Of a stretch of DNA of 64,000 bases, positions 1-8,574 are shown piece after piece. Source of the stretch: Aquipseudomonas alcaligenes NBRC 14159 (lineage in GTDB: Bacteria > Pseudomonadota > Gammaproteobacteria > Pseudomonadales > Pseudomonadaceae); NCBI RefSeq assembly GCF_000467105.1, contig NZ_BATI01000005.1, positions 1 through 64,000 of the forward strand, written 5' to 3'. The notes below the pieces were generated by a model. It was not told where the DNA came from. It did not search any database and saw only the letters and a program-made list of their open reading frames with translations. How positions within the stretch are numbered: position 1 is the first letter of the stretch; the number at the start of each line of letters is the position of its first letter. Both the position numbers and the translations under genes were made by a program.

Positions 1-11
1 GGGCAACATCC

Positions 12-1346
12 TCACTCCGCCGCCGGATTCTTGCGCTTGAGCGGTGCCATGCCGTCCTGGCTGACCAGGGGCGCCGCCTTGGGCGCGTTGGCGCGGCGCT
101 TGGGTGCTGTCTTGCTGGCCGATTTCTTAGCCCCGTCCTTCTTGTCGGTCTTTTTTTTCTTCACGCCAACCGCCTTACCGGACGCCTTGACGTTCTTCGG
201 CCCCTGGTAGCTGCCCTTGAGCTCCTTGATCACCCGGCGCTCGAAGCGCTGCTTGAGGTAGCGCTCGATGCTCGACATCAGGTTCCAGTCGTTGTGGCAG
301 ATCAGCGAAATCGCCAGGCCGCTGGCGCCGGCGCGGCCGGTACGGCCGATGCGGTGCACGTACTCATCGCCGGAGCGCGGCATGTCGAAGTTGATCACCA
401 GATCCAGGTCTTCGATGTCCAGGCCGCGCGCCGCCACGTCGGTGGCAACCAGCACCTTGCTGCCGCCCTGGCGGAAGCGGTCGATGGCCAGCTTGCGGTC
501 CTTCTGGTCCTTCTCGCCGTGCAGCACGAAGGCCTTGTAGTCCAGGGCCACCAGATGACCGTAGAGACGGTCGACCTGGGCGCGGGTGTTGCAGAAGATC
601 ATCGCCTTGCGGTGCGGCTCGTTGGACAGCAGCCACTGCACCAGGCGCTCCTTGTGCGTCGCATCGTCGGCCGTGATGATCTGCTGGACGGTGGTCGCGC
701 TGAGCTGGTCGACGCTGTTGAGCTTCAGGTGCAGCGGCTCGCGCAGCACCTTGGCGATCATCTCGCGCAGCACCTTGCCGCCGCCGGTGGCGGAGAACAG
801 CAGGGTCTGCTGGCGGTTGGCGCACTCCTGGGTGATGCGCTCGATGTCCTCGGCGAAGCCCAGGTCGAGCATGCGGTCGGCCTCGTCCAGCACCAGCACC
901 TCGACGCCATTGAGCTTGAGGCTGCCGGCGTTGAGGTGCTCCATCAGCCGGCCGGGGGTGGCGATCAGCAGGTCGGGCTGCTTGCGCAGCAGCGCGGCCT
1001 GCTCCTTGAAGTCCTCACCACCGGTGACCAGGCCAGCCTTGATGAAGGTGTACTGGGAGAAGCGCTCCACTTCCTTGAGGATCTGCTGGGCCAGCTCGCG
1101 GGTCGGCAGCAGGATCAGCGAACGCACGTCGGTGCGCTGCTTCGAGTTGGCATCGCCGAGCAGGCGGTTGAGCAGCGGCAGCAGGAAGGCCGCGGTCTTG
1201 CCGCTGCCGGTCTGCGCCGTCACCCGCAGGTCGCGCCCCTCCAGCGCCGGCGGAATGGCCGCCTGCTGCACCGGCGTCGGCTCGGTGAAGTTCAGCTCGG
1301 CGACAGCCTTGAGCAGGCGTTCATGCAGGGCGAATTGGGAGAACAC
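12..1346 (-). CDS. DEAD-box ATP-dependent RNA helicase
   Basis: RNA helicase, 444 aa, expected to remodel structured RNA such as ribosome assembly intermediates in the cytoplasm. The core is complete: Q motif near 21-33, Walker A AQTGSGKT at 44-51, PTRELA at 81-86, TPGR at 130-133, DEAD at 154-157, SAT at 185-187, ARGLD at 306-310 and HRIGRTGR at 331-338. A Lys/Ala-rich basic tail from about 385 to the end probably adds non-specific RNA binding. It resembles the RhlE/SrmB-like helicases common in Pseudomonas, but which paralogue it is cannot be settled from motifs. It is divergent from the yhhQ transporter and stands as a single gene at the window edge. Confidence 0.93.
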   Translation of the reverse strand: MFSQFALHERLLKAVAELNFTEPTPVQQAAIPPALEGRDLRVTAQTGSGKTAAFLLPLLNRLLGDANSKQRTDVRSLILLPTRELAQQILKEVERFSQYTFIKAGLVTGGEDFKEQAALLRKQPDLLIATPGRLMEHLNAGSLKLNGVEVLVLDEADRMLDLGFAEDIERITQECANRQQTLLFSATGGGKVLREMIAKVLREPLHLKLNSVDQLSATTVQQIITADDATHKERLVQWLLSNEPHRKAMIFCNTRAQVDRLYGHLVALDYKAFVLHGEKDQKDRKLAIDRFRQGGSKVLVATDVAARGLDIEDLDLVINFDMPRSGDEYVHRIGRTGRAGASGLAISLICHNDWNLMSSIERYLKQRFERRVIKELKGSYQGPKNVKASGKAVGVKKKKTDKKDGAKKSASKTAPKRRANAPKAAPLVSQDGMAPLKRKNPAAE

Positions 1347-1429
1347 TGGGGCTTACCTCGGCACGGAAAATCGGAAACAGCCGCATAGGTTACCGGTTGT
1401 CGCGGCAAAAGAGCGTATTTGATCGAATT

Positions 1430-1458
1430 TTGTACAAATCCTTGCAAACGGATAGAAT
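1430..1458 (+). promoter_or_regulatory. Sigma-70 promoter for yhhQ
   Basis: TTGTAC at 1430-1435 and TAGAAT at 1453-1458 are separated by 17 bases, close to the sigma-70 consensus. This predicts a start near 1465 and a leader of about 60 bases that carries the preQ1 aptamer candidate. Confidence 0.65.
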
Positions 1459-1484
1459 GCGCGCCGCCTGCCATCCCGGCCGGC

Positions 1485-1517
1485 ATGGGTTCCCTAACCC
1501 CATCCCTAAAAAGGTAG
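1485..1517 (+). promoter_or_regulatory. preQ1-I type riboswitch candidate in the yhhQ leader
   Basis: A compact H-type pseudoknot can be drawn. P1 is ATGGG (1485-1489) with CCCAT (1499-1503). The loop TTCCCTAAC ends in the C that precedes P1, matching the ligand-reading C of known preQ1-I aptamers. An A-rich tail CCCTAAAAAGG (1504-1514) follows, and its GG can pair with loop CC (1492-1493) to form P2. The AAGG at 1511-1514 is also the Shine-Dalgarno sequence, 8 bases before the yhhQ ATG, so ligand binding would block translation. The AACCCCA segment is the same as in the Thermoanaerobacter tengcongensis aptamer. COG1738 transporters are a known target class of preQ1 riboswitches. Confidence 0.75.
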
Positions 1518-1522
1518 CCTCC

Positions 1523-2176
1523 ATGCTCGTTTCGCAGACCGCGCACCAGCGTTCGGCCCTGGCCGTGCTGATCGCCTTCCATATCCTCATCATCATCGCC
1601 AGCAACTACCTGGTGCAGCTGCCGATCACCCTGTTCGGCTGGCACACCACCTGGGGCGCCTTCAGCTTTCCGTTCATCTTCCTGGCCAGCGACCTGACCG
1701 TGCGCCTGCTCGGCAAGGGTCCGGCGCGCCAGGTGATCGCGCGGGTGATGATCCCCGCCCTGCTCGCCTCCTACGTGGTCTCGGTGCTGTTCCAGGAAGG
1801 CGCCTTCCGCGGCCTGGCGGCGCTGGGCGAGTACAACGAGTTCGTCCTGCGCATCTCGGTGGCCAGCTTCCTCGCCTACGTGCTCGGCCAGTTGCTCGAC
1901 ATCCAGGTGTTCGACCGCCTGCGCCAGCTGCCGCAGTGGTGGATCGCGCCGACCGCCTCGACCATCCTCGGCAACCTGCTGGACACCTTCGCCTTCTTCT
2001 CGGTGGCCTTCTGGCGCAGCGACAACCCCTTCATGGCCGAGCACTGGGTGGAGATCGCCACGGTGGACTACGGGGTCAAGCTGGCCGTCAGCCTGATGCT
2101 GTTCGTGCCGCTGTACGGCATGCTGTTGCGCGCCATACTGCGCGTGCTGGACCACCGCAGCCGCGCGCTGGCCTGA
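1523..2176 (+). CDS. yhhQ: 7-cyano-7-deazaguanine / queuosine precursor transporter YhhQ
   Basis: Inner-membrane importer of queuosine precursors (preQ0/preQ1), 217 aa, of the COG1738 family. The protein is almost entirely hydrophobic with about six membrane segments and carries the family stretch around TTWGAFSFPFIFLASDLTVR near residues 40-60. The ATG at 1523 is chosen over an upstream in-frame ATG at 1397 because AAGG lies 8 bases before it and because the upstream extension would run through the promoter and aptamer. It is likely controlled by the preQ1-I riboswitch candidate directly upstream, which agrees with its substrate. Confidence 0.92.
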   Translation: MLVSQTAHQRSALAVLIAFHILIIIASNYLVQLPITLFGWHTTWGAFSFPFIFLASDLTVRLLGKGPARQVIARVMIPALLASYVVSVLFQEGAFRGLAALGEYNEFVLRISVASFLAYVLGQLLDIQVFDRLRQLPQWWIAPTASTILGNLLDTFAFFSVAFWRSDNPFMAEHWVEIATVDYGVKLAVSLMLFVPLYGMLLRAILRVLDHRSRALA

Positions 2177-2233
2177 GGGAACGATCGGGCACGGCCGCAC
2201 TCGAAACCTGTACCCCGTACCGGAGAAGCCCCC

Positions 2234-2641
2234 ATGCCCCGTACCCTGCCGCTCGCCCTGATCGCCGCCACCCTCGCCCTCGGGCTGAACAGCGCCGGCG
2301 CCGCGCCCAAGCACGACAAACATGACAAGCACGGCGGCGGCGGTGACGACGTCACTGTCGACCTGCGCGGCCCGAGCATCGACATCGGCCGGGTGCGCAT
2401 CGTCCTCGGCGACAACCGCGAGCTGATCGGCCCGGCGCAATCGCTGCCGCCGGGCATCCGCAAGAACCTGGCGCGTGGCAAGCCGCTGCCGCCGGGCATC
2501 GCCAAACGCTTCGACAACCGCCTGCTCGGCCAGCTGCCGCACTACGACGGCTACGAGTGGCGCCAGGTCGGCACCGACGTGGTGCTGGTGACCCTGGCCA
2601 CCGGGCTGATCTACGAGATCATTTCGAACGTGCTGGACTGA
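2234..2641 (+). CDS. CigR / RcnB-like periplasmic small protein
   Basis: Exported protein of 135 aa. A signal peptide of about 24 residues is followed by a His/Lys/Asp-rich linker (about 26-40) and the repeated LPPGI motif with 'ARGKPLPPG' near the middle, typical of the CigR / RcnB-type family. It ends in a hydrophobic stretch near the C terminus. CigR proteins are described as anti-virulence regulators in Salmonella and RcnB as a periplasmic nickel/cobalt homeostasis protein; which role applies here is unknown. The His-rich linker could bind metal, which is inference. It lies 57 bases after yhhQ and 25 bases before the next gene. Confidence 0.7.
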   Translation: MPRTLPLALIAATLALGLNSAGAAPKHDKHDKHGGGGDDVTVDLRGPSIDIGRVRIVLGDNRELIGPAQSLPPGIRKNLARGKPLPPGIAKRFDNRLLGQLPHYDGYEWRQVGTDVVLVTLATGLIYEIISNVLD

Positions 2642-2666
2642 GCGACGGTCGCACCGGGGCGCTCGC

Positions 2667-3209
2667 ATGAAGCCGCAACTGGTCTACTACGTCGCCGCCA
2701 GCCTGGACGGCTACATCGCCCGCCCGGACGGCGCCGTGGACTGGCTGCAAGCCATCGAGGCCACAGGCGACGATCATGGCTACGAGCAGTTCTACCAGGG
2801 CATCGACGGCCTGCTGATGGGCCGCGCTACCTACGACATGGTGCGCGGCTTCGGCAGCGCCTGGCCCTACGCCGGCAAGCCCTGCCGGGTACTGGCGCGC
2901 AATCCGTTGCAACAGCCCCCGGCGGATGTGCTGGGCCGCCACTGCACCCCCAGTGACGCCCTGGAAGAACTGGCCGAACGCGGCTGCCAACGGGTCTGGC
3001 TGGTCGGGGGCGGCAGCCTGGCCGGCAACTGCCTGGCCGCCGGGCTGCTCGATGAACTGCTGGTCAGCGTCATCCCACACCTGCTCGGCGCCGGCGTCCA
3101 GCTGTTCGCCGGCGGCCTGGAGCAGCGCCTGAGCCTGCAGGCGCATCGGCTGTTTCCCAGCGGCGTCGCCCAGCTGCACTACCGGGTGTTGCGCGACAGC
3201 GCCGACTAG
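2667..3209 (+). CDS. Dihydrofolate reductase-family (RibD C-terminal domain) protein
   Basis: Cytoplasmic NADPH-dependent reductase fold, 180 aa. It starts VYYVAASLDGYIARPDGAVDW, the characteristic first strand and loop of the RibD C-terminal / DfrA-like family, and carries a dinucleotide-binding type VGGGSLAGNCL near residues 112-122. The true substrate is unknown; many such proteins stand alone without a riboflavin pathway, and none is nearby. Its stop overlaps the stop of the convergent rarD gene by four bases. Confidence 0.8.
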   Translation: MKPQLVYYVAASLDGYIARPDGAVDWLQAIEATGDDHGYEQFYQGIDGLLMGRATYDMVRGFGSAWPYAGKPCRVLARNPLQQPPADVLGRHCTPSDALEELAERGCQRVWLVGGGSLAGNCLAAGLLDELLVSVIPHLLGAGVQLFAGGLEQRLSLQAHRLFPSGVAQLHYRVLRDSAD

Positions 3210-4102
3210 CTCAGCTGCTGTGCCTGCTTGCGCAGCAGGCGTGCGCTGTCCCAGCCGATCAGCAGCACCGCCAGCCAGATCGGCAGGTAGGTCCACAGCT
3301 GCTGCGGCGCGAAGGTCTCGCCGAGGAACAGCACGGCGACGCCGAACAGCAACACCGGTTCCACATAGCTGAGAATGCCGAACAGCCCCAGCGGCAACAG
3401 GCGGCTGGCCGCCATCATGGCGCCGAAGGCCAGGGCGCTGAGCAGCCCCAGGCCGGGCAACAGCCACCACAGCTGCGGCGCCTGGGTGAACAGCGCCGGC
3501 GGTCCGTAGGCCTGGATCAGCCAGATGCCCAGCGGCGCCAGCACCAGCATCTCCAGGACGAAGCCGGACAGCGCGTCCAGCTTCATCCAGCGGCGCAGCA
3601 TGAAGTACGGCGGATAACCCAGTGCCGCCACCAGGGTCACCCAGGAGAAGGCCTGGGTCAGCCACAGCTCATGCGCCACACCGAGCAGCGCGCAGCCCAC
3701 GGCAAGGCGCTGCAGCGGGCGCAGGCGCTCGCCATAGAACAGCCGGCCGACCAGCACCATGGCGAGCGGCAGCAGGAAGTAGCCGAGCGATACATCGAGC
3801 ATCCTGCCGGCCAGCGGCGCCCAGACGAACAGCAGCCACTGCACGCCCATCAACGCTGCTGCCAACGGCAAGGCAAGCAGCAACAGCGGCTCGCGGCGCA
3901 GGCGCACGAAAGCGGCGCCGAGCACATCCCACTGGCGGGCCATGGCCACCAGCAGCAGGACCGCCGGAATCGACCAGAGGATGCGCTGGGCGAACACCTG
4001 CAGGCCGTCCAGCGGTGCCAGCTCGCGCACGTAGCCGGGCACCAGGACGAACAACACCGACGCCACCACCGACAGCGCCACACCACGACCCGACAATTGC
4101 AC
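3206..4102 (-). CDS. rarD: EamA-family transporter RarD
   Basis: Inner-membrane permease of the drug/metabolite transporter superfamily, 298 aa with about ten predicted membrane helices in two EamA repeats. The N-terminal GVALSVVASVLFVLVPGY and the SYVEPVLLFGVAVLFLGETF stretch near 255-275 are typical of RarD. The substrate is not established for the family; RarD is named for a chloramphenicol-sensitivity association. It is monocistronic and converges on the RibD-like gene. Confidence 0.85.
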   Translation of the reverse strand: MQLSGRGVALSVVASVLFVLVPGYVRELAPLDGLQVFAQRILWSIPAVLLLVAMARQWDVLGAAFVRLRREPLLLLALPLAAALMGVQWLLFVWAPLAGRMLDVSLGYFLLPLAMVLVGRLFYGERLRPLQRLAVGCALLGVAHELWLTQAFSWVTLVAALGYPPYFMLRRWMKLDALSGFVLEMLVLAPLGIWLIQAYGPPALFTQAPQLWWLLPGLGLLSALAFGAMMAASRLLPLGLFGILSYVEPVLLFGVAVLFLGETFAPQQLWTYLPIWLAVLLIGWDSARLLRKQAQQLS

Positions 4103-4205
4103 CGCTGCCTCCGACCACCCGACTCAAGGTGAGCTATGGCAACACAGAGCGTTCAATATTTCAAACACAGTTATGCACGGCGACGGGCATACAGTGCTCG
4201 CACAA

Positions 4206-4247
4206 TAAAAAACCGGCCCGCCGGGAGGAGCGCCCGCGCGAGCCGGT
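4206..4247 (-). terminator. Rho-independent terminator of azoR
   Basis: On the minus strand a GC-rich hairpin with ACCGGCTCG and the complementary CGGGCCGGT arm is followed by TTTTTT. It lies about 40 bases after the azoR stop. Confidence 0.75.
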
Positions 4248-4288
4248 GGACGGGCCGAGGAAATCGGCCCCAGGGGAGAGTCAGGTGA

Positions 4289-4888
4289 TCAGGCGACCTG
4301 GGCCAGTTGCTCGCGGGCCTTGGCCAGGCCCTGTTCGGAGAACTCGGCGCCCATGTTCAGGCCCTCGGCATGGATGAACTGCACGTCGTGGATGCCGATG
4401 AAGGCCAGTGCCTGGCGCAGGTAGGGTTCCTGGTGGTCCATGCCGCTGCCAGCGTAGATGCCGCCACGGGCGGTCAGCACATAGGCGCGCTTGCCGGTGA
4501 GCAGGCCTTGCGGGCCGGTTTCGGTGTACTTGAAGGTGACGCCGGCACGCAGCACGTGATCCAGCCAGGCCTTGAGGGTGCTGGGGATGGCGAAGTTGTA
4601 CATCGGCGCCGCGAGGACCAGCACGTCGGCAGCCAGCACCTCGTCGGTCAGCTCGTTGGAGCGGGCGGCGGCGGCCTTCTCGGCATCGTTCTGCTGCTCG
4701 GCGGGCTTCATCCAGCCGGCCAGCAGGGTTTCGTCGAGGTGCGGCACCGGCTGCTTGGCCAGGTCGCGGACCGTGACCTCATCCTGCGGATGGGCGGCCT
4801 GCCACTGGGCGATGAAATCGGCGGTCAGCTGGCGGGAAACGGAACCTTGCTGACGGGCACTGCTTTCGATAACGAGGATGCGGGACAT
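4289..4888 (-). CDS. azoR: FMN-dependent NADH-azoreductase
   Basis: Cytoplasmic FMN flavoprotein, 199 aa, that reduces azo compounds and quinones with NADH and is usually seen as a quinone-detoxifying enzyme. The flavodoxin-like start MSRILVIESSARQQGSVSR, the flavin-binding MYNFAIPSTLKAWLDHVLRAG near 96-116 and the later TARGG (about 138-142) are diagnostic of AzoR. A terminator follows it. A T-N11-A palindrome typical of LysR regulators lies about 90 bases upstream, and a LysR gene sits at 5401, so LysR control is plausible. Confidence 0.93.
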   Translation of the reverse strand: MSRILVIESSARQQGSVSRQLTADFIAQWQAAHPQDEVTVRDLAKQPVPHLDETLLAGWMKPAEQQNDAEKAAAARSNELTDEVLAADVLVLAAPMYNFAIPSTLKAWLDHVLRAGVTFKYTETGPQGLLTGKRAYVLTARGGIYAGSGMDHQEPYLRQALAFIGIHDVQFIHAEGLNMGAEFSEQGLAKAREQLAQVA

Positions 4889-4980
4889 TTGGCTAACTCC
4901 ATCGGGGTTGCTGGGCTTCGATGGAGTGCAGATTATGGTCAGCCAATAAGATAAAAAAGCGCAAATATCCGCTTCAAATA

Positions 4981-4995
4981 ATCAACAAAGTTGAT
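4981..4995. promoter_or_regulatory. LysR-type operator candidate upstream of azoR
   Basis: ATCAACAAAGTTGAT is a perfect inverted repeat and contains a T-N11-A core (TCAAC-AAA-GTTGA). It sits in the AT-rich azoR promoter region, about 400 bases from a LysR gene. The link to that regulator is inference. Confidence 0.5.
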
Positions 4996-5018
4996 TTATT
5001 TGACAGCGCGCCCTAGGC

Positions 5019-5333
5019 TCACTTGGGCTGGCAGGTCACGTTCACCCGCAGCCGGATGATGTTGCGGGCGAACTTCACGGTCTGGGTCACGCTTTCCCCG
5101 GCCTTGAGCTCGGCGGAGCGGGTGCGCGGCGCCTCGGGGCCGTTGCGGAACTGGGCGTTGCACTTGGCGTCGGTGAGGCCGTAGTTGTACAGGGTGAGAC
5201 CGCCGATGTTGCTGTCGATCTGCTGGACGGTGGCGGAGACCTCGGCGCCATTCATCTGCTTCTCCAGCTCGGTGGGGTAGGCAGCAGCGGTGAGCGGCAG
5301 CAGGGCAAGCAGGACCAGGCAGCAGTTTTTCAT
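5019..5333 (-). CDS. Conserved small exported protein of unknown function
   Basis: Exported protein of 104 aa with a signal peptide of about 18 residues (MKNCCLVLLALLPLTAAA) and a short beta-rich mature part that contains two cysteines (CNAQF and VTCQP), which could form a disulfide. I chose the ATG at 5333 because GGAG lies 7 bases before it; the in-frame GTG at 5339 overlaps that ribosome binding site. I do not recognise a function. It is divergent from the LysR gene. Confidence 0.75.
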   Translation of the reverse strand: MKNCCLVLLALLPLTAAAYPTELEKQMNGAEVSATVQQIDSNIGGLTLYNYGLTDAKCNAQFRNGPEAPRTRSAELKAGESVTQTVKFARNIIRLRVNVTCQPK

Positions 5334-5400
5334 CGGCACTCTCCGTTTGGGGGTGCCTAGTGTGCGGTCTCGAAATTAACTGTTCAATGAGGAAACGGCG

Positions 5401-6327
5401 ATGAAAGCGCCCCGTGTCACCCTGGATCAATGGCGTACCCTGCAGGCGGTGGTGGACCACGGCGGCTTCGCCCAGGCGGCCGAGGCGCTGCACCGCTCGC
5501 AATCGTCGGTGAGCTACACGGTGGCACGCATGCAGGAACAGCTGGGCGCGCCGCTACTGCGCATCGACGGGCGCAAGGCGGTACTCACCGAAGCCGGCGA
5601 GGTGCTACTGCGCCGTTCGCGGCAGCTGGTCAAGCAGGCCAGTCAGCTGGAAGAGCTGGCCCATCACATGGAACAGGGCTGGGAAGCCGAAGTACGCCTG
5701 GTGGTGGACGCCGCCTACCCCACCGCCAATATCGTGCGCACCCTCTCGGCCTTCATGCCGCAGAGCCGCGGCTGCCGCGTGCGCCTGCGTGAGGAAGTGC
5801 TGTCCGGCGTCGAGGACGTGCTGCACGAAGGCTCCGCCGACCTGGCCATCAGTGCCCTCAACATCACCGGCTACCTGCCCATCGAGCTGGGCGAGGTGGA
5901 CTTCATCGCCGTGGCCCATCCGGAGCATCCGCTGCATCGCCTGCAGCGCGAGGTCACCTTCCAGGACCTCGAAGGCCAGATGCAGGTGGTGATCCGCGAC
6001 AGCGGCCGGGTGCAGCCGCGCGACGCCGGCTGGCTCGGCGCCGAGCAGCGCTGGACGGTCGGCAGCCTGCCCACCGCGCGCACCTTCGTCTCCAGCGGCC
6101 TGGGCTTCGCCTGGCTGCCGCGCCACCTGATCGTGCGCGAGCTGGCCGAGGGCCTGCTCAAGCCGCTGCCGATGGAACAGGGCGGCACACGCCGGCCGCG
6201 CTTCTTCCTCTACAGCAACAAGGACCGGGTACTCGGCCCGGCCACCCAGATCCTCATCGACCTGATCAAGAACTTCGACGGCGCGCCGCTGGAGGCGCCC
6301 TTCGCCGCCCCGCTGCCCAACGCCTGA
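5401..6327 (+). CDS. LysR-family transcriptional regulator
   Basis: DNA-binding regulator of 308 aa. The N-terminal winged helix-turn-helix spans about 7-65 (FAQAAEALHRSQSSVSYTVARMQEQ holds the recognition helix), followed by the dimerising linker helix and a periplasmic-binding-protein-like effector domain to about 295. The effector is unknown. It is followed 10 bases later by an alpha/beta hydrolase, so they may share a transcript. The T-N11-A palindrome at 4981-4995 ahead of azoR is a possible site for it. Confidence 0.92.
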   Translation: MKAPRVTLDQWRTLQAVVDHGGFAQAAEALHRSQSSVSYTVARMQEQLGAPLLRIDGRKAVLTEAGEVLLRRSRQLVKQASQLEELAHHMEQGWEAEVRLVVDAAYPTANIVRTLSAFMPQSRGCRVRLREEVLSGVEDVLHEGSADLAISALNITGYLPIELGEVDFIAVAHPEHPLHRLQREVTFQDLEGQMQVVIRDSGRVQPRDAGWLGAEQRWTVGSLPTARTFVSSGLGFAWLPRHLIVRELAEGLLKPLPMEQGGTRRPRFFLYSNKDRVLGPATQILIDLIKNFDGAPLEAPFAAPLPNA

Positions 6328-6337
6328 GGCCCGCGTC

Positions 6338-7165
6338 ATGCCCTACTTCGAACACGCCGGCTGCCAGCTGTACTACGAGGACCACGGCCAGGGCGAACCC
6401 CTGCTGCTGGTGCATGGCCTGGGCTCAAGCATTCAGGACTGGGAGTACCAGCTTCCTCACCTGCAACAACAGCGTCGCGTGCTGGCCGTCGACCTGCGCG
6501 GCCACGGCCGCTCCGGCAAGCCGCGCGAGCGCTACAGCATGGCCGCCTTCGCCGCCGACGTGGCGGCGCTGATCGAGCACCTGGGCCTGCCGCCGGTGCA
6601 CCTGGTCGGTATCTCCATGGGTGGCATGGTCGGCTTCCAGCTGGGCGTCGACCACCCCGAACTGCTGCGCAGCCTGTGCATCGTCAACAGCGCCCCCGAG
6701 GTGAAGGCCAAAAGCGCGGCCGACTGGTGGATGCTGGCCAAGCGCTGGAGCCTCTCGCGCCTGCTGAGCCTGCAGACCATCGGCAGGGGCCTGGGCCGCC
6801 TGCTCTTCCCCCTGCCGGAGCAGGCCGAGCTGCGCGCCAAGGTCGAGCAACGCTGGCCGCAGAACGACAAGCGCGCCTACCTCGCCAGCCTCGACGCCAT
6901 CATCGGCTGGGGGGTGCGTGAACGCCTGGCCGCCATCACCTGTCCTACCCTGGTGATCAGCGGCGACCGCGACTACACCCCGGTGGCAGCCAAGCAGGCC
7001 TACGTGGCCGAACTGCCGAACGCCCGCCTGGTGGTGATCGAGCATTCGCGCCACGCCACCCCGATGGACCAGCCGGATCGTTTCAACGCTGTCCTGGACG
7101 ACTTCCTCGCCCAGGTCGAGCAACCTCAACCGCAACACGACAACAAGGACCCGCAACCATGCTGA
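6338..7165 (+). CDS. Alpha/beta-fold hydrolase
   Basis: Hydrolase of 275 aa with no signal peptide. The oxyanion motif HGLGSS is at 26-31 and the nucleophile elbow GISMGG at 91-96 gives Ser93. A late GDRDY segment and EHSRHATP near the C terminus supply the likely catalytic Asp and His. The substrate is unknown; the sequence is of the esterase / enol-lactonase type. It starts 10 bases after the LysR stop and overlaps ppiA by seven bases, so the three genes are probably one operon. Confidence 0.87.
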   Translation: MPYFEHAGCQLYYEDHGQGEPLLLVHGLGSSIQDWEYQLPHLQQQRRVLAVDLRGHGRSGKPRERYSMAAFAADVAALIEHLGLPPVHLVGISMGGMVGFQLGVDHPELLRSLCIVNSAPEVKAKSAADWWMLAKRWSLSRLLSLQTIGRGLGRLLFPLPEQAELRAKVEQRWPQNDKRAYLASLDAIIGWGVRERLAAITCPTLVISGDRDYTPVAAKQAYVAELPNARLVVIEHSRHATPMDQPDRFNAVLDDFLAQVEQPQPQHDNKDPQPC

Positions 7166-7710
7166 AGCAACTCCTCCTTTCCGCCGGCCTGCTGCTGAGC
7201 ACCAGCCTGTTCGCCGCCGAGAACCCGCACGTGGTGCTGACCACCAGCTACGGCGACATCGAGATCGAGCTGAACGCCGAGAAAGCGCCGATCAGCACGC
7301 AGAACTTCCTCGGCTATGTCGAATCCGGCTTCTACAACGGCACCCAGTTCCACCGGGTGATCCCGGGCTTCATGATCCAGGGCGGCGGCTTCGATGCCGA
7401 CATGGGCCAGAAGGACACCTTCAAGCCGATCAAGAACGAGGCCGACAACGGCCTGCGCAACGACCGCGGCACCATCGCCATGGCCCGCACCCAGGCAGTG
7501 GACTCGGCCACCAGCCAGTTCTTCATCAACCACAAAGACAACGACTTCCTCAACCACGGCGGCCGCGACTTCGGCTACGCGGTATTCGGCAAGGTGGTAC
7601 GCGGCATGGATGTGGTCGACCGCATCGCCAAGGTGCGCACCGGCAACCGCGGCATGCACCAGAACGTGCCGGTCGAGCCGGTGCTGATCCTCAGCGCGAA
7701 AAAGCTCTAA
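7159..7710 (+). CDS. ppiA: Periplasmic peptidyl-prolyl cis-trans isomerase A (cyclophilin)
   Basis: Cyclophilin of 183 aa that isomerises X-Pro bonds in exported proteins. A signal peptide of about 20 residues ([16 protein letters not shown]) is followed by the full cyclophilin domain, with [13 protein letters not shown] near 55-67, a Q-x-F type SQFFIN near 115-120 and a terminal loop. Length matches the E. coli periplasmic PpiA. It overlaps the upstream hydrolase gene by seven bases. Confidence 0.92.
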   Translation: MLKQLLLSAGLLLSTSLFAAENPHVVLTTSYGDIEIELNAEKAPISTQNFLGYVESGFYNGTQFHRVIPGFMIQGGGFDADMGQKDTFKPIKNEADNGLRNDRGTIAMARTQAVDSATSQFFINHKDNDFLNHGGRDFGYAVFGKVVRGMDVVDRIAKVRTGNRGMHQNVPVEPVLILSAKKL

Positions 7711-7716
7711 GCCCAT

Positions 7717-8217
7717 TCAGGCCCTGGGCTGCGCCAGCAGCTCCAGGGCACCGGCAATATCGCCGCTGGCGTGCGCCAGGCGCAGCAGTTCCAGGCGCCG
7801 CGCCAGCTCCTCGGCGCCCAGTCCGTAGTTCTCCGGCAGCGCCGCATGGCAACCGGCGATGGCTAGCGACAGGCGTACACCACGCCCCTTGGGCTCCCGC
7901 CCCTCGCGATAACGCCAGCCGACCATGCGGTTCGACGCCACCTGCACCTGAGCAAAGCCCTGCACATCTGCCCAACGCACATGATGGGCACGGAACAGCG
8001 AGCTGAAGGTAAAGCCCTCCTCGCCCAGGCGCAGGTAGTTGGCCCCCGGCAGCAAGGCCAGCGCGGCGATCAGGCTACCCAGGCCGAATACCGCCAGGCA
8101 GAACCAGCCGGCCAGCCGCCCATCGCACAGCATCAGCACCGCCACCCCACAGAACGCCAGGCAACCGAGCAGCATGCCCAGCCATTTCCAGGGCCTGGGG
8201 CGTAGGATCAGACTCAC
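7717..8217 (-). CDS. Small membrane protein with PH-like domain
   Basis: Protein of 166 aa from a GTG start at 8217, chosen because this GTG overlaps the TGA of the upstream gene by four bases (GTGA). Two membrane helices lie within about 10-60, followed by a soluble region with 'YLRLGEEGFTFSSLFRAHHVRWADVQGF', which looks like the PH-like domain seen in STM3941-type proteins. Function unknown. It is the last gene of a tightly packed minus-strand operon. Confidence 0.65.
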   Translation of the reverse strand: MSLILRPRPWKWLGMLLGCLAFCGVAVLMLCDGRLAGWFCLAVFGLGSLIAALALLPGANYLRLGEEGFTFSSLFRAHHVRWADVQGFAQVQVASNRMVGWRYREGREPKGRGVRLSLAIAGCHAALPENYGLGAEELARRLELLRLAHASGDIAGALELLAQPRA

Positions 8218-8561
8218 AGCCGCGGCCCCTCGTCCGGCCGGGAGATGACCCGTAACCGCTCGCTGCGCACCCACACCCCGGCATCTTCCTCGTCACCGGC
8301 CAGGTACATTATCTGCGACCAGCCGTCGTACTCGCTGTAAATGGAAACCCTATCGCCGGGAATGATGAACTTGCCGTGGATGCGGCACGCCGCGCTGGGC
8401 GCCGAGTGGAAATGTGCGCGGTCCTGACCAGCCACCTCGCCGATCCAGGGGTTGTGCCAGTTGGCCGCCTTGGCCCGCGCATCCAGCGCGGCGCAATCCT
8501 CGGCAAAGGCGGGCCATGGCCAGCCCAGCAGGGCAAACAGACCGCAGACGATCCTCGTCAT
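8214..8561 (-). CDS. Exported SH3-like domain protein
   Basis: Exported protein of 115 aa: signal peptide about 1-20 (ending AFAE), then a domain with a short SH3b-like pattern (VSIYSEYDGWSQIMYLAGDEEDAGVWVRSERL) of the kind found in periplasmic or wall-associated proteins. Three cysteines are present (CAALD and CRIHG in the mature part, one in the signal peptide). It overlaps the next gene by four bases and lies 13 bases after the phosphatase gene, so the set is co-transcribed. Exact role unknown. Confidence 0.65.
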   Translation of the reverse strand: MTRIVCGLFALLGWPWPAFAEDCAALDARAKAANWHNPWIGEVAGQDRAHFHSAPSAACRIHGKFIIPGDRVSIYSEYDGWSQIMYLAGDEEDAGVWVRSERLRVISRPDEGPRL

Positions 8562-8574
8562 TCTCGCTCCTCGT

